Positions 15,600 to 25,221 of a stretch of DNA of 56,518 nt are shown in pieces. Both the position numbers and the translations under genes were made by a program. Position 1 is the stretch's first letter, and every line of letters starts with the position of its first letter. The DNA is taken from contig PLHW01000057.1 of assembly GCA_003139095.1 (NCBI GenBank), positions 1 to 56,518 on the forward strand, given 5' to 3'. Below the pieces are notes generated by a model that searched no databases, was not told the DNA's origin, and saw only the letters and a program-made list of their open reading frames with translations. The stretch comes from Acidobacteriaceae bacterium (lineage in GTDB: Bacteria > Acidobacteriota > Terriglobia > Terriglobales > Acidobacteriaceae).

Positions 15600-18500
15600 T
15601 GCGGGAAAACTCCTGCGGCGGCGCCGAAAGTCGCTCCGTCTGCCGTCAGAGGCAGGCGCACGATGAAAGTGGCTCCTTCGGAGTCGACGTTGTTGTGACA
15701 GATGATTTCGCCTCCGTGCTCGCGCACGATGCCGTAGCAGATGCTGAGGCCGAGGCCGGTACCTTTGCCGACATCCTTGGTGGTAAAGAAGGGATCGAAG
15801 ATGCGATCCGGGTCGGCGATGCCGATGCCGTTGTCGCGGAAGGAAACTTCGACGTAGCCGGCGGCGCGGGCGCTGATGATCTCGATGCGAGCGGGCCGGC
15901 CACACTCGCGCACGGCATCGTAAGCGTTGTTGATGATGTTGAGGAAGACCTGCTGGAGCTGATGGGAATCGCCGACGATTTCGGGAAGGGACTCGTCAAG
16001 GCGCTCGATGACCTGAATGCCGTGACTGATAAAGTCGTAGGAACGAAGCTGCACGGTGCGCTGAAGGATGGAGTTGAGCTGCACCGGATGGCGGCGCGGC
16101 GGCATCTGGCGGGCGAAGCTGAGCAGGTTCTGGACGATCTGCTTGGTGCGCTGGGCCTCTTGCAGGATGACGCGGAGATCGCGGCGAGCGGACTCGGGGA
16201 GCTCGGGATTTTCCATGAGCAGGTCAGTGAAGCCGAGGATGGCGGTGAGGGGGTTGTTGACCTCGTGGGCGACGCCGGAAACGAGTTGTCCGACGGCGGC
16301 CATTTTTTCGGCGTGCACGAGCTTGGAGCGGAGCACGGCGGAATCGGTGACATCGGTCATGACGACCACGATGCTGCTGACCTTGCCGTCCTCACTGCTG
16401 ATGGGGCTGAGGTTGACGGAGAACTGGCCGCTGCCGCCATCGGCGCGGATGAGAGTGAGATCGAAGTTATCGACCTGCTGGCCCCGGGCGACGGACGCGA
16501 GGGCGTGGCGAAGCGCGTCGCGGCGGGGAGCGGCGCAGAGATCGGAAAAATCGTGGCCGACGAGATGACGTTGCTGGAAGCCGAGGCCGCTCCAGCGGCG
16601 ATTGGCGTAGCTGATGGTGCCGTAAATGTCGGTGACGAGAATGAGACTCTGGGTGTGGCTGAGAATTTTGCCGGAGAAATCACGCTCTTTCTGCAACTCG
16701 GTTTGCGACTGGCGAAGGCTGGAAATGTCGAGCACGAGGCCGCGGTGCTGGAGGATGTTACCGGCGGTGTCGCGCATGGCATAACAGTTCATGAAAACGT
16801 AGACGGAGGAGCCATCGCGGCGGCGCAGAACCTCTTCGTGATTCTGGATCTCGCCGGTTTTTTTGAGCTGGTCGGTTAGATCCTGAAAGCCGCTGGGAGA
16901 AGAATAAACTTCGAGGCCAACATCGAGGCGCAGAAGCTCGTCGCGGCTGTCGTAGCCGAGAATGCGAACCAGCGCGTCGTTGACCTCAATGAATCGCCCC
17001 TGCGGCGTGGCAACGTAAATTCCCTCTTGAATATTGTCGAAGAGCTCGCGGTAACGGCGCTCGGCGTCGCGGCGATCGCTGATGTCCTTGAGCACGTGGA
17101 CGGTTTGCAGCTGCGACGCGCCGGGGTTTGCTTCCTGGGAGCCTGGGTGGGGTTCGAATTTGTCGGCCTCGATGCGCGAGGTGGAGATGAGATAGGTGCG
17201 ATCGAGGCCGGAATGAAAGTACTCGTCGAGGCCTTCGCCGGTGCGGCAGAAAGGGCACGAGTGCGGAGAAGCGGCGGTGGAAAGCGCATCGAGAGCGCGC
17301 ATGTTGATGCCGATCAACTGCTCGGGCGGGAGGCCGACCAGATCGGCGAGAGAACGATTGACGCGAAGAATGTTGTGCTGTTCATCGTGCACCACGATGA
17401 AGTCGCTGATGGCGTCAAAGACTTCCATCCAGTGCCGGTTCGCCTGCTGAACGCGGGCGAAGAGGCAGGCATTTTCAAGGGCGATGCTGGCGTGGCCTGC
17501 GATGGCGCGCATCAACTGGCGATCGTCGGGCATAGGGGCCGCGCCGCGGTCGGAAAGACAGAGAAGGCCGACGAGTTCGCCCGACGAGCCCGCCAGACGA
17601 ACGAGCGTGCAATCGGTCCACCCCATGCTGGAGGCGAGAGCGGAGCCGAGCAGATCGGCGGCCGGCGCAAACGCGACATCGGTGGTGTATTTGGGCAGCG
17701 CTGCCCGGAGCGCCCGAGCCACGCGGTGGACCAGAACGCGGTCCTCGACGTCGGCGCCGCCGGACAGGAGCACGGCCTCCGGTTCCGGGGCCTGGAAAAG
17801 GCTGAGCGCGGCGCCGCGGGCGTCAAAGAGCGCAGCGGTGCGGAGCGCAAAGTTACGCATGAACTGCGGCAACTCGAAAACCGCATTGAGTTCGAGCGCG
17901 ATCGAGACTAAAGACTCGGCGCGATGCCGATGCTGCTCGGATTGCTGCAGGTTGCGGGTGAGTTCGAGGGCAATGGCAATTTGCGCAGCCAGGGCCCGGG
18001 CGCGGCGTACATCCTCGTCGCTGATCGGCCCCGGCTCGACGCGATCGAGCACGCCAAACATCCCGAGCACGTCACCACTGGAACCCAGCAGAGGCACCGC
18101 CAGCATTTGCTGAATCTGGAACGCGTTGACGAATTCCATGTTGGCGCCGGGAGTTTTCGCGGCGTCTTCAGTGATGAAAACATCTTTCTGGCGGAGTTTT
18201 TGGCAGACCGCCGCTTGGTGCAGGGGAATATCGACGGGCCGGGCGCGGCCGTCTTCAAAACCCCAACGGATGTGAAAGGTCGAGTCCTCAAGCAGTCCGA
18301 TAAAGCAGCGCTGAAAGCGGAGAAAGCTGGCCGCGCGCACGACCGAGGTTTGCATGAACCCATCGAGCTTGGCGGCGGAGGTGAGTTCGCAGGAAATCTC
18401 GACGATTTCGTGCAGTTCGCGGGCCTGCGCGCGCGCAGTCGCCTGGAGCTCGACATTGGAAGCGAGCATAGAGGCGAAGCCGGCGAACACGGCGATCGAG

Positions 18501-18832
18501 GACTTTTCCTGCGATGTGAAGGGGCTCAAGACGCGGGGATAGGCGAGAATCGCGCCTGCGGAACTCGAGGTACGAACGGGGGCGGCGACCAGAGTGCCCG
18601 CGGGCGAGCCGTCGCCGAAGTGCGAAGCACCGTCGATGTTGACGGTGATGCGCTCGCCGGCGGCGATGGCACGGTTCGCAATCTCAACGGAGGAGCGCAA
18701 ATTGTTGTCGGCGGCGCGCGAGCGGATGGTTTCGGCGAGAGGCGGGGACTCGGCGGAAACAGCAGCTAAGTGAAGCAGTTTTTCGCGCTGCACGAAGACG
18801 AGAATGGCCGGGGAATGGAGCAAAAGCCGCAA
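15596..18832 (-). CDS. Soluble multi-sensor histidine kinase (GAF-GAF-PAS-PAS-PAS-HisKA-HATPase)
   Basis: At least 1078 aa counting from a TTG at 18832. Two GAF-like domains lie roughly in 120-290 and 310-460, then three PAS-like domains (starts near HWMEVFDAISDFIVVHD, RYRELFDNIQEGIYVA, LSHTQSLILVTDIYG). The HisKA phospho-His is His856 in GVAHEVNNPLTAI. The ATPase domain has N box NIINNAYDAV, DNGIGI and GTGLGLSI. No membrane segment was seen, so it senses a cytoplasmic signal. The coding-like frame continues upstream to an in-frame stop at 19070-19072 without ATG, GTG or TTG before this TTG, so the real N-terminus is probably longer (see findings). First gene of the kinase-receiver-NtrC operon. 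Confidence 0.9.
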   Translation of the reverse strand: MRLLLHSPAILVFVQREKLLHLAAVSAESPPLAETIRSRAADNNLRSSVEIANRAIAAGERITVNIDGASHFGDGSPAGTLVAAPVRTSSSAGAILAYPRVLSPFTSQEKSSIAVFAGFASMLASNVELQATARAQARELHEIVEISCELTSAAKLDGFMQTSVVRAASFLRFQRCFIGLLEDSTFHIRWGFEDGRARPVDIPLHQAAVCQKLRQKDVFITEDAAKTPGANMEFVNAFQIQQMLAVPLLGSSGDVLGMFGVLDRVEPGPISDEDVRRARALAAQIAIALELTRNLQQSEQHRHRAESLVSIALELNAVFELPQFMRNFALRTAALFDARGAALSLFQAPEPEAVLLSGGADVEDRVLVHRVARALRAALPKYTTDVAFAPAADLLGSALASSMGWTDCTLVRLAGSSGELVGLLCLSDRGAAPMPDDRQLMRAIAGHASIALENACLFARVQQANRHWMEVFDAISDFIVVHDEQHNILRVNRSLADLVGLPPEQLIGINMRALDALSTAASPHSCPFCRTGEGLDEYFHSGLDRTYLISTSRIEADKFEPHPGSQEANPGASQLQTVHVLKDISDRRDAERRYRELFDNIQEGIYVATPQGRFIEVNDALVRILGYDSRDELLRLDVGLEVYSSPSGFQDLTDQLKKTGEIQNHEEVLRRRDGSSVYVFMNCYAMRDTAGNILQHRGLVLDISSLRQSQTELQKERDFSGKILSHTQSLILVTDIYGTISYANRRWSGLGFQQRHLVGHDFSDLCAAPRRDALRHALASVARGQQVDNFDLTLIRADGGSGQFSVNLSPISSEDGKVSSIVVVMTDVTDSAVLRSKLVHAEKMAAVGQLVSGVAHEVNNPLTAILGFTDLLMENPELPESARRDLRVILQEAQRTKQIVQNLLSFARQMPPRRHPVQLNSILQRTVQLRSYDFISHGIQVIERLDESLPEIVGDSHQLQQVFLNIINNAYDAVRECGRPARIEIISARAAGYVEVSFRDNGIGIADPDRIFDPFFTTKDVGKGTGLGLSICYGIVREHGGEIICHNNVDSEGATFIVRLPLTADGATFGAAAGVFPQ

Positions 18833-19203
18833 CCGGTCGGCGATTTGGTCGAAGACGGGAAAAGACTCCGGCGCGTCTTGCGAGTTGGAATCGGAATTGG
18901 CCCGAGCGGCGGAGAGGTGGAAGAGTTCCAGAAAAGTCTGCTGGAGCGCCTCAAAATGAGACTCGACTTGGAGTCCGGGATTGCCCTCGTGAGTTATCAG
19001 CTCGCACCGTCCCGCTTGGCCTAAGCGGTTGAAAACATGTGAATTATAAGAAAACGGTACGCTCCGTTCTCAAATTGAGTCAAGCGAATAGAGAGGGAGG
19101 TGCCGAAGTTGGAAACGGGGGAAAGAACGATCTCATTCTGACACGGCGGGATGGGTGGGCGAAGGAAGAAGAGGCGGGAAACACACCAACGTAACCTCGC
19201 CTA

Positions 19204-19230
19204 CGAACTTTTGGTTCCGGCTGTCGATAA
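19204..19230 (+). promoter_or_regulatory. Possible sigma-28 (FliA) promoter of the chemosensory operon
   Basis: CGAACTTT, eleven bases, then GTCGATAA resembles the FliA consensus TAAAGTTT-N11-GCCGATAA. The -10 matches at 7 of 8 and the -35 at 5 of 8 positions, with exact spacing. It ends 31 bases before the ATG at 19262. No flagellar gene is in the window to support it. Confidence 0.35.
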
Positions 19231-19261
19231 CCCGGAAGAAGATGGGATACGGAGGAATCAG

Positions 19262-19624
19262 ATGATCGAGGACACTGTCTCTCTTCACAGGCGGCCACGC
19301 TGGCTGGTGCTGGGGCTGGTGCTGGCCTCGGCGGCGATGCCGGGATTTCTTCCGCAGGCGCACGGGCAGGCGGAAAGCGCTCGCAAAGTGCAGACGAGAA
19401 CCATACCGGCGTATCCGGACCTGGCGCGGCGCATGCGAATCGCGGGTGTAGTCAAAGTGCAAGTCACGGTCGCGCCCAACGGCACAGTGAAAGACGCGAC
19501 GGTCGTGGGTGGACACCCGCTGCTGGCCGATGCGGTGATTACCGCGGTCCGCCGCTGGCGGTTCGAGGCGCGCCCGCAAGAATCGGTCGAGAGGCTGGAG
19601 TTCCGGTTCGATCCACAGCAATGA
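19262..19624 (+). CDS. TonB C-terminal-domain protein
   Basis: 120 aa from the ATG at 19262, chosen because GGAGGA sits just upstream and a membrane or signal segment follows (WLVLGLVLASAAMPGFLPQAHG). The rest is a single TonB-C domain: RTIPAYPDLARRMRIAGVVKV, then VAPNGTVKDATVVGGHPLLADAV and the RRWRFEARP end. The Pro-rich linker of true TonB is missing, so it is a short TonB-like periplasmic protein. The mcp gene starts 35 bases downstream, making it the likely first gene of the che operon; its role there is unknown. Confidence 0.85.
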   Translation: MIEDTVSLHRRPRWLVLGLVLASAAMPGFLPQAHGQAESARKVQTRTIPAYPDLARRMRIAGVVKVQVTVAPNGTVKDATVVGGHPLLADAVITAVRRWRFEARPQESVERLEFRFDPQQ

Positions 19625-19659
19625 GCCCCTGCGAACGGAGCGGGTGAGGAAATCAGAAT

Positions 19660-21618
19660 ATGACGATCAAGAAACAACTGTATCTGAGCTTTGGCGTGAT
19701 GCTGGCCATGGTGTTGGTGCTGCTGGCGGTGAACCTGGCGGCGGTATGGCGGGAACACGAGACCAAGGCGGCGGCCCAGCGATCGATCGAAATGACGGAA
19801 GCGGTTTCCACGGTGCGCTTCCAGATGATGCAGAACCGGCTGCACCTGCAAAATTACCTGCTGAGCGGGGATACGCGCGACGTGGAAAAGATGAATGACG
19901 GCGAGCGCCTGCTGAGCGCCGACCTGCACCACGCGCTGGAAGTGGCGGGCTCAGACCAGCAGAGCGCGGGACTGGAAAAAGTGCAGGAACTGGAGGAGGG
20001 ATGGGCGCAGGATTTCGCCAATCCGCTGGTGGAGCGGCGGCGGGCGGTCGACAGCGGGAACGCCACGGTGGCGGAATTACAGATCTTCTACCTGCAAAAA
20101 GATCCGGGCTCGTTTGTGGCGCGGTCAAGTGAAGCGCTGGATGGAGTGGATCGCGAAAACCGGGCGCTCCTCGAGAAGCGGCATTCCGACGATCAATTTG
20201 CGGCGACGACGACGATCCTGATCGCGGTACTCAGCTCGCTGTTCGCGTGCGTGGTGGGAGTGATCATCGCCTATCGCAAAACGCTCGGAATTACGCAGCC
20301 GCTGAGCCGGCTGATTCATGTGGCCGAGCAAATTGGCAAGACGGGAGACCTGGAGCACACCATCGACGCGCACGGCGAGGACGAGATTGGGCAACTGGCG
20401 CGGACGTTCGAGTCGATGGTGACGTATCTGAAGGAAATGGCGGCGGTGTCGGAGGCGATTGCGGGAGGCAACCTGGGAGTGGATGTGCGGCCGCGATCGG
20501 CGCAGGATACGCTGGGCAACGCGTTCGCGCGCATGGTGGAAGGGCTGCGCGGATTGGTGCGCAACGGGCGAGATGCGGCTTCGCAGGTGGCGAGCGCGGC
20601 CTCGCAGGTGGCCAGTTCGTCGGATCAGTCAGCGCAGAACAGCCTGCAAACTTCGTCAGCCATCGACGAAGTGACGAGCACCATGCATGAGATGAGCGTG
20701 AACGTGCAGAACATGGTAAAGAACACGCAGACGCAGGCCTCGAGCGTGAGCGAGACGTCGGCGTCAATCGACCAGATGGTCACGTCGATTCAGCGGGTGG
20801 CGGACACGGCCAAGGTGCTGCTCGATATTTCGAACCGTTCGCGCGAGGAAGTGCACGTCGGCCTGGGGACGATGGAGAAGGCCACGGATGGATTGAACCG
20901 GATCAACACGACCATTCGGTCGGCGGGCGCCATCATTGACTCGCTGGGCACGCGGGCTGACGACATCGGCAAGATCATCGAGGTGATCGACGACCTGGCC
21001 GAGCAGACGAACCTGCTGGCGCTGAACGCGGCGATTGAGGCGGCGCGGGCGGGTGAGCACGGACTGGGGTTTGCGGTGGTCGCCGACGAGGTGAGGAAGC
21101 TGGCGGAGAAGTCGGCGCAATCGACCAAGGAAATTTCCGAGCTCATCCAGAGTATTCAGAAGGAAGCCCGCAAGGCGGTCGACAACATGGAAAAGAGCAC
21201 GACGATCGTGAACGAAGGGCTGAACCTGGGACAGGACCTGAACGCGGCGCTACGCAAGATTTCGAATGTGGTGACGGAGGTGTACAAGTTCGCGCAGGAG
21301 ATTGGGGCGGCCACCAACGAGCAGTCGCACGGCTCGACGCAGATCGCGCGGGCGACGACGCGCTTGAACGAGATCACGCACGAGATCAGCTCGGCGGTCG
21401 AGGAACAGGCGTCGGGAGCGCAGGCGGTGGTGCAGGCCATGGAAAGGATGCGGCAACTGGTGGGCGCCTCGACCTCGGGATCGACGGAACTGGCGGCCTC
21501 GGCGGACCAGATGTCGAAAATGTCGCGCGGGCTGCTGGAGTCGATGGACCGTTTCTCGCTGCAATCGGCGGAAGGAAACGGGAAGGCGGCGCGGCATGCC
21601 GCAGGGGGAGCTCGTTAA
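19660..21618 (+). CDS. Methyl-accepting chemotaxis protein
   Basis: 652 aa. TM1 at about 9-31, a periplasmic helical bundle of ~150 residues, TM2 at ~187-207 (ILIAVLSSLFACVVGVIIAY), then HAMP-like linker (~210-320, apparently extended) and a long coiled-coil signalling domain. The hairpin tip is classic: IIEVIDDLAEQTNLLALNAA followed by EAARAGEHGLGFAVVADEVRK. No C-terminal NWETF-type pentapeptide for CheR tethering is present. RBS GAGGAAAT precedes the ATG. The 3' end overlaps cheW by 23 bases. The ligand is unknown. Confidence 0.96.
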   Translation: MTIKKQLYLSFGVMLAMVLVLLAVNLAAVWREHETKAAAQRSIEMTEAVSTVRFQMMQNRLHLQNYLLSGDTRDVEKMNDGERLLSADLHHALEVAGSDQQSAGLEKVQELEEGWAQDFANPLVERRRAVDSGNATVAELQIFYLQKDPGSFVARSSEALDGVDRENRALLEKRHSDDQFAATTTILIAVLSSLFACVVGVIIAYRKTLGITQPLSRLIHVAEQIGKTGDLEHTIDAHGEDEIGQLARTFESMVTYLKEMAAVSEAIAGGNLGVDVRPRSAQDTLGNAFARMVEGLRGLVRNGRDAASQVASAASQVASSSDQSAQNSLQTSSAIDEVTSTMHEMSVNVQNMVKNTQTQASSVSETSASIDQMVTSIQRVADTAKVLLDISNRSREEVHVGLGTMEKATDGLNRINTTIRSAGAIIDSLGTRADDIGKIIEVIDDLAEQTNLLALNAAIEAARAGEHGLGFAVVADEVRKLAEKSAQSTKEISELIQSIQKEARKAVDNMEKSTTIVNEGLNLGQDLNAALRKISNVVTEVYKFAQEIGAATNEQSHGSTQIARATTRLNEITHEISSAVEEQASGAQAVVQAMERMRQLVGASTSGSTELAASADQMSKMSRGLLESMDRFSLQSAEGNGKAARHAAGGAR

Positions 21619-22141
21619 AGTGAGCGCGCCGAGCGGACGGGAGACGCAGATCGTGAGCTTCAAGGTGGGGCGCGAGAGCTACGGCATCCCGATCGCGGCG
21701 CTGCACGAGATTGTGCGCGTGCCCGAGATCACGGTGGTGCCGGATGCGCCGGCGCACATTGAGGGTGTGATTAACCTGCGCGGGAAAATTATTTCGGTGG
21801 TGGACCTGCGCAAGCGCTTTGACGTGGCCGCCACGCCGCTGACACGGCATAGCCGCATCCTGGTGGTGGAACACCGGGGGCGGCTGGCGGGGATGATTGT
21901 GGATTCGGCGTCCGAGGTGGTGAGAATTCCGGAGGGTGAGATTGAGGCGGCGCCGTCGATCATGCGGGAAAGCGGACTGGACGCGGTAACCGGCCTTGGG
22001 AAATGCAAGGGACGGCTGATCATTCTGCTGGATATCGACAAGGTGTTGACGGCTCGCGAAATAGGCAACGAGCCGGCGGCGCAGAAAAGTGCCGCCGGCA
22101 GCGGAAAAGCGGAGGCGCAAAGCGCCTCGGCTGGAAAGTAG
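21596..22141 (+). CDS. cheW: Chemotaxis coupling protein CheW
   Basis: 181 aa. Typical CheW fold: QIVSFKVGRESYGIPIAALHE, then EIVRVPEITVVPDAPAHIEG, VINLRGKIISVVDLRKRF and an SRILVVEHRGRLAGMIVDS segment. It links the MCP tip to the P5 domain of CheA. A C-terminal Ala/Gly/Lys tail of ~25 residues exceeds the usual length. The ATG at 21596 lies inside the mcp 3' end; a GGAG (21605-21608) is downstream of it, so the start could alternatively be the GTG at 21620. Confidence 0.95.
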   Translation: MPQGELVKVSAPSGRETQIVSFKVGRESYGIPIAALHEIVRVPEITVVPDAPAHIEGVINLRGKIISVVDLRKRFDVAATPLTRHSRILVVEHRGRLAGMIVDSASEVVRIPEGEIEAAPSIMRESGLDAVTGLGKCKGRLIILLDIDKVLTAREIGNEPAAQKSAAGSGKAEAQSASAGK

Positions 22142-22153
22142 AACGGACTACCC

Positions 22154-23062
22154 ATGAGCATGGGCGAAGGGCAGGCACCCGCACTAACCGAGGCGGAACT
22201 CAAGCTGGTACAGACGCTCGTCTACCAGGAGTGCGGCATGTACTTCGACGAGCGGCGCGCGTCGTTTCTCCAGGACCGAGTGATACGCCGGCTGAAAGAG
22301 TGCGGGGTCGATTCTTTCTACAGCTACTACCGGCTGCTGCTCAGCCAGCCGGGCAAAAAAGAACTGGCGCAACTGGTGGAAAATCTCACCGTAAATGAGA
22401 CGAGTTTTTTCCGAAACAAGGCGCAGCTCGACCTGTTTCAGCACGAGGTGCTGCCGGGGCTGATCGAGCGGCAACGGGAGCGGCGGGACTACAACCTGCG
22501 CATCTGGAGCGCGGGCTGCTCGACCGGACAGGAACCGTACACGCTGGCCATGCTGGTGGCGGACGCGCTGTCGTACTCCACGGTGCGAAGCCCGGAGCCG
22601 AGCGTGCCGGCGCTGCCCAAGCCGCCGGTGCCCGTGCCGTGGCGGCTGGAAATTCTGGCGAGCGATATCAGTTATTCCGTGCTGCGGGCGGCGCAGGAGG
22701 GCTCATACGCCGAGCACCAGATGTCGGCGGTCGACTACAGCTTTCGCCTGCGCTACTTCGACAAGGTGGGCGCGCGCTACGCGGTGAAGCAGAGCGTGAA
22801 GGAGCTGGTGCACTTCGACTTTCACAACCTGAAGACGGAATACCTGCCCCAGCGCAATGACATAATTTTCTGCCGCAACGTGATGATGTACTTCGACGAG
22901 GCGGAGCAGCGGCGCCTGGTCGAGAAGTTTCACCGCTGCCTGAATCCGCAGGGATACCTGTTCGTCGGGCACGCCGAGAGCCTGCTCGGGCTGTCCGACA
23001 AATTTCAGATGTTGCACCGCAACGCGGGCACGGCCTATCAGCGAGTGGAGGTGAGCCAGTGA
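22154..23062 (+). CDS. cheR: Chemotaxis protein methyltransferase CheR
   Basis: 302 aa. The N-terminal helical domain is followed by the SAM-dependent methyltransferase. Signature stretches: NLTVNETSFFRNKAQLD, IWSAGCSTGQEPYTLAM (SAM site), LASDISYSVLRAAQEG, and IIFCRNVMMYFDEAEQRRLV, ending with GYLFVGHAESL. It methylates receptor glutamates for adaptation. A proline-rich insert (SPEPSVPALPKPPVPVPW) precedes LEILASD. Stop overlaps the cheA GTG. Confidence 0.95.
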   Translation: MSMGEGQAPALTEAELKLVQTLVYQECGMYFDERRASFLQDRVIRRLKECGVDSFYSYYRLLLSQPGKKELAQLVENLTVNETSFFRNKAQLDLFQHEVLPGLIERQRERRDYNLRIWSAGCSTGQEPYTLAMLVADALSYSTVRSPEPSVPALPKPPVPVPWRLEILASDISYSVLRAAQEGSYAEHQMSAVDYSFRLRYFDKVGARYAVKQSVKELVHFDFHNLKTEYLPQRNDIIFCRNVMMYFDEAEQRRLVEKFHRCLNPQGYLFVGHAESLLGLSDKFQMLHRNAGTAYQRVEVSQ

Positions 23063-25221
23063 GCGCTCCTCCAGAGGACCGGATGGCGGAGCTGCGCGAG
23101 CTTTTTTTCGAGAGCGCGGCCGAACTGGTCGAAAAGCTGAATGAAGAGGCGCTGCGTCTGGAGAAATCTCCGGGCGACGCGGAGACGGCGCGCAGCCTGC
23201 GGCGCATCGTGCACACACTGAAGGGCGATGCGGCGGCGTGCAGTTACCGGGAGTTGAGCGAACTGGCGCACGAACTGGAGGATGCGCTCGCGCTGGAGAG
23301 CCAGTCTCCCATAATTGCGGAGTTGGCGCTGCGCGCGGCCGATGTGTTTACGGCAATAATCGCGGCCTACAAGGGGAATCGGAAGCTGCCCAGCCTGCAA
23401 GCCCTTCGCGAGGAGATTGCGCGGCTGGCGCCGCCCGCGGGAGAGAGCGCCGCGCCTGGAAAAAGCAAAGCCAGGGCGCGCCCGGCAAGCATGCCGTGGT
23501 CGGAGTACGAACGGCTGGCGATCGCGCAGGCGGCGGAAAGCGGCAAACGGATTCATCACGTAATCGTGCGGCTCGATCCGCGGTGCGGCATGCCGATTGC
23601 AGCGCGGCAGATGATTCAGATCGCGCTGGCCAGCCTGGGAGAGGTACTGGCGCTCTATCCGCCCGACGGCACGACGCCGGTGGACGACCGGATCGAAGCG
23701 GCACTGGCTTCGGAAAGTTCGGTGGATGAGATTCGCGCCAAGTGCAGAATTCCAACGATTGCGCAGACCGTGAAAGTGACGCCGCTCAAGGTGCCCGCGC
23801 CGGCGCAGACCGTGCCGGAATCGGAGTTGAAGGAGCACAGCGAAGTCGCGCCCAAAACGGCGGGAGTTTCGGCGGCGGACGAACCCGCAGCGCGGAGTGA
23901 CCCGGCGGCGACTGCGGCAACGGCGGCGAGCGCCGGCGAGAACATTCTGCGCGTGGACGCGGAACGCATCGACACCGTGCTGAACCTGGTCGGCGAGTTG
24001 ATTCTGGCCAAGTCGATGCTGCAGCAAACGCTGGTGAAATTTTCGGCGCGCTTTCCGAAGGACGGCCTGCGCGCGCAATTCAGCGATGCAATGGCCCTCC
24101 AGGCGCGGGTTTTGAGCGACCTGCAACGCTCGGTGATGAAGATTCGCATGGTTCCGGTCGATCAGTTGTTCCGGCGTTTTCCGCGCACGGTGCGGGACGT
24201 GGCGCGGCAGAGCGGAAAACAAGTGGAACTGGTGGTGCGGGGCGAAGACACGGACCTCGACAAAGGCATTCTGGATTCGATTGCGGAGCCGCTAATGCAT
24301 CTTTTGCGCAACGCGGTGGGGCACGGAATCGAAGCGCCGGAAGCCCGGGCGCGGCTCGGCAAGCGGCCGCAGGGAACGGTGACGCTGGCGGCTTACCACC
24401 AGGGCAACCAGGTGGTCATCGAGGTTTCCGATGATGGCGGCGGAATCGACGCGCAAGAAGTGCGCGAACACGCCGTGCGGAAAGGTCTGCTGAAAGCGGA
24501 GGAAGCGGCCCGCCTGAGCGAATCCGAAACTTTGGAGCTCATCCTGCGGCCGGGATTTTCGACCGTCAAGGAAATCACGGAGCTTTCGGGCCGCGGCATC
24601 GGACTGGACGTTGTGCAGAGCGTGCTGACGCGGCTGAAGGGCTCGGTGCAGATCGAGACATCCTCGGGACGGGGAACGACGTTCCGGCTGCGGCTGCCGC
24701 TGACGCTGGCCATCCTGCGGGCGCTGCTGTTCCGGGTGGACGAGCGGCTCTATGCGCTGCCCCTGAACGCGGTGAATGAGATCACGCGCGCGACCGAGGA
24801 CCAGATTCACGAAGTGGAACACTACGAAGTGTTGCGGCTGCGCAATGAAGTGCTGCCGCTGCTGCGGCTGGGCGCAACGCCCGAAGCCGGCGCGAAGACA
24901 GCCAAGCGCAAGGTATTTGTTCTCGTGGTTCATCGCGGAGACCGCAAGTTTGGGCTGCTGGTGAACGAACTGGCGGGCGAAGCAGAGCTGGTGATCAAGG
25001 CGCTCGACGATCAGGCGCTGAAGACAAGCCTGGTGAGCGGCGCATCCATTCTGGGCGACGGGCGCGTGGTACTGATACTGAATTTGATCGCGCTGGTGGA
25101 TCGCTTCACGGGTGCGGGCGCAAATCCTGGAGTGCGAATGGCGGGCCTGTTGGCGAATTTGAACAGCGCGCCCCGAAGCCAGCACTCCCAAACCCTTGGC
25201 ATGGCAGGGGCCCGCGCATGA
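23059..25221 (+). CDS. cheA: Chemotaxis histidine kinase CheA
   Basis: 720 aa from the GTG overlapping cheR. P1/Hpt domain: phospho-His52 in RIVHTLKGDAAA. A variable P2-like segment and Ala/Pro linker extend to ~290. P3 dimerisation begins near LRVDAERIDTVLNLVGELI. P4 ATPase: N box around 414-423 (HLLRNAVGHG), G1 SDDGGGID, G2 SGRGIGLDVV and GRGTTFRL. P5 CheW-like domain starts near RALLFRVDERLYALPL. The usual Asp of the N box (RNxxDHG) is Gly421 here, which is worth checking. There is no fused receiver. Stop overlaps the cheB ATG. Confidence 0.95.
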   Translation: MSAPPEDRMAELRELFFESAAELVEKLNEEALRLEKSPGDAETARSLRRIVHTLKGDAAACSYRELSELAHELEDALALESQSPIIAELALRAADVFTAIIAAYKGNRKLPSLQALREEIARLAPPAGESAAPGKSKARARPASMPWSEYERLAIAQAAESGKRIHHVIVRLDPRCGMPIAARQMIQIALASLGEVLALYPPDGTTPVDDRIEAALASESSVDEIRAKCRIPTIAQTVKVTPLKVPAPAQTVPESELKEHSEVAPKTAGVSAADEPAARSDPAATAATAASAGENILRVDAERIDTVLNLVGELILAKSMLQQTLVKFSARFPKDGLRAQFSDAMALQARVLSDLQRSVMKIRMVPVDQLFRRFPRTVRDVARQSGKQVELVVRGEDTDLDKGILDSIAEPLMHLLRNAVGHGIEAPEARARLGKRPQGTVTLAAYHQGNQVVIEVSDDGGGIDAQEVREHAVRKGLLKAEEAARLSESETLELILRPGFSTVKEITELSGRGIGLDVVQSVLTRLKGSVQIETSSGRGTTFRLRLPLTLAILRALLFRVDERLYALPLNAVNEITRATEDQIHEVEHYEVLRLRNEVLPLLRLGATPEAGAKTAKRKVFVLVVHRGDRKFGLLVNELAGEAELVIKALDDQALKTSLVSGASILGDGRVVLILNLIALVDRFTGAGANPGVRMAGLLANLNSAPRSQHSQTLGMAGARA

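Noticed and set aside
15599-16879. 426-codon plus-strand frame
   Set aside because: Antisense to the histidine kinase; no family likeness.
23038-24222. 394-codon minus-strand frame
   Set aside because: Antisense to cheA; Arg/His-rich shadow sequence.
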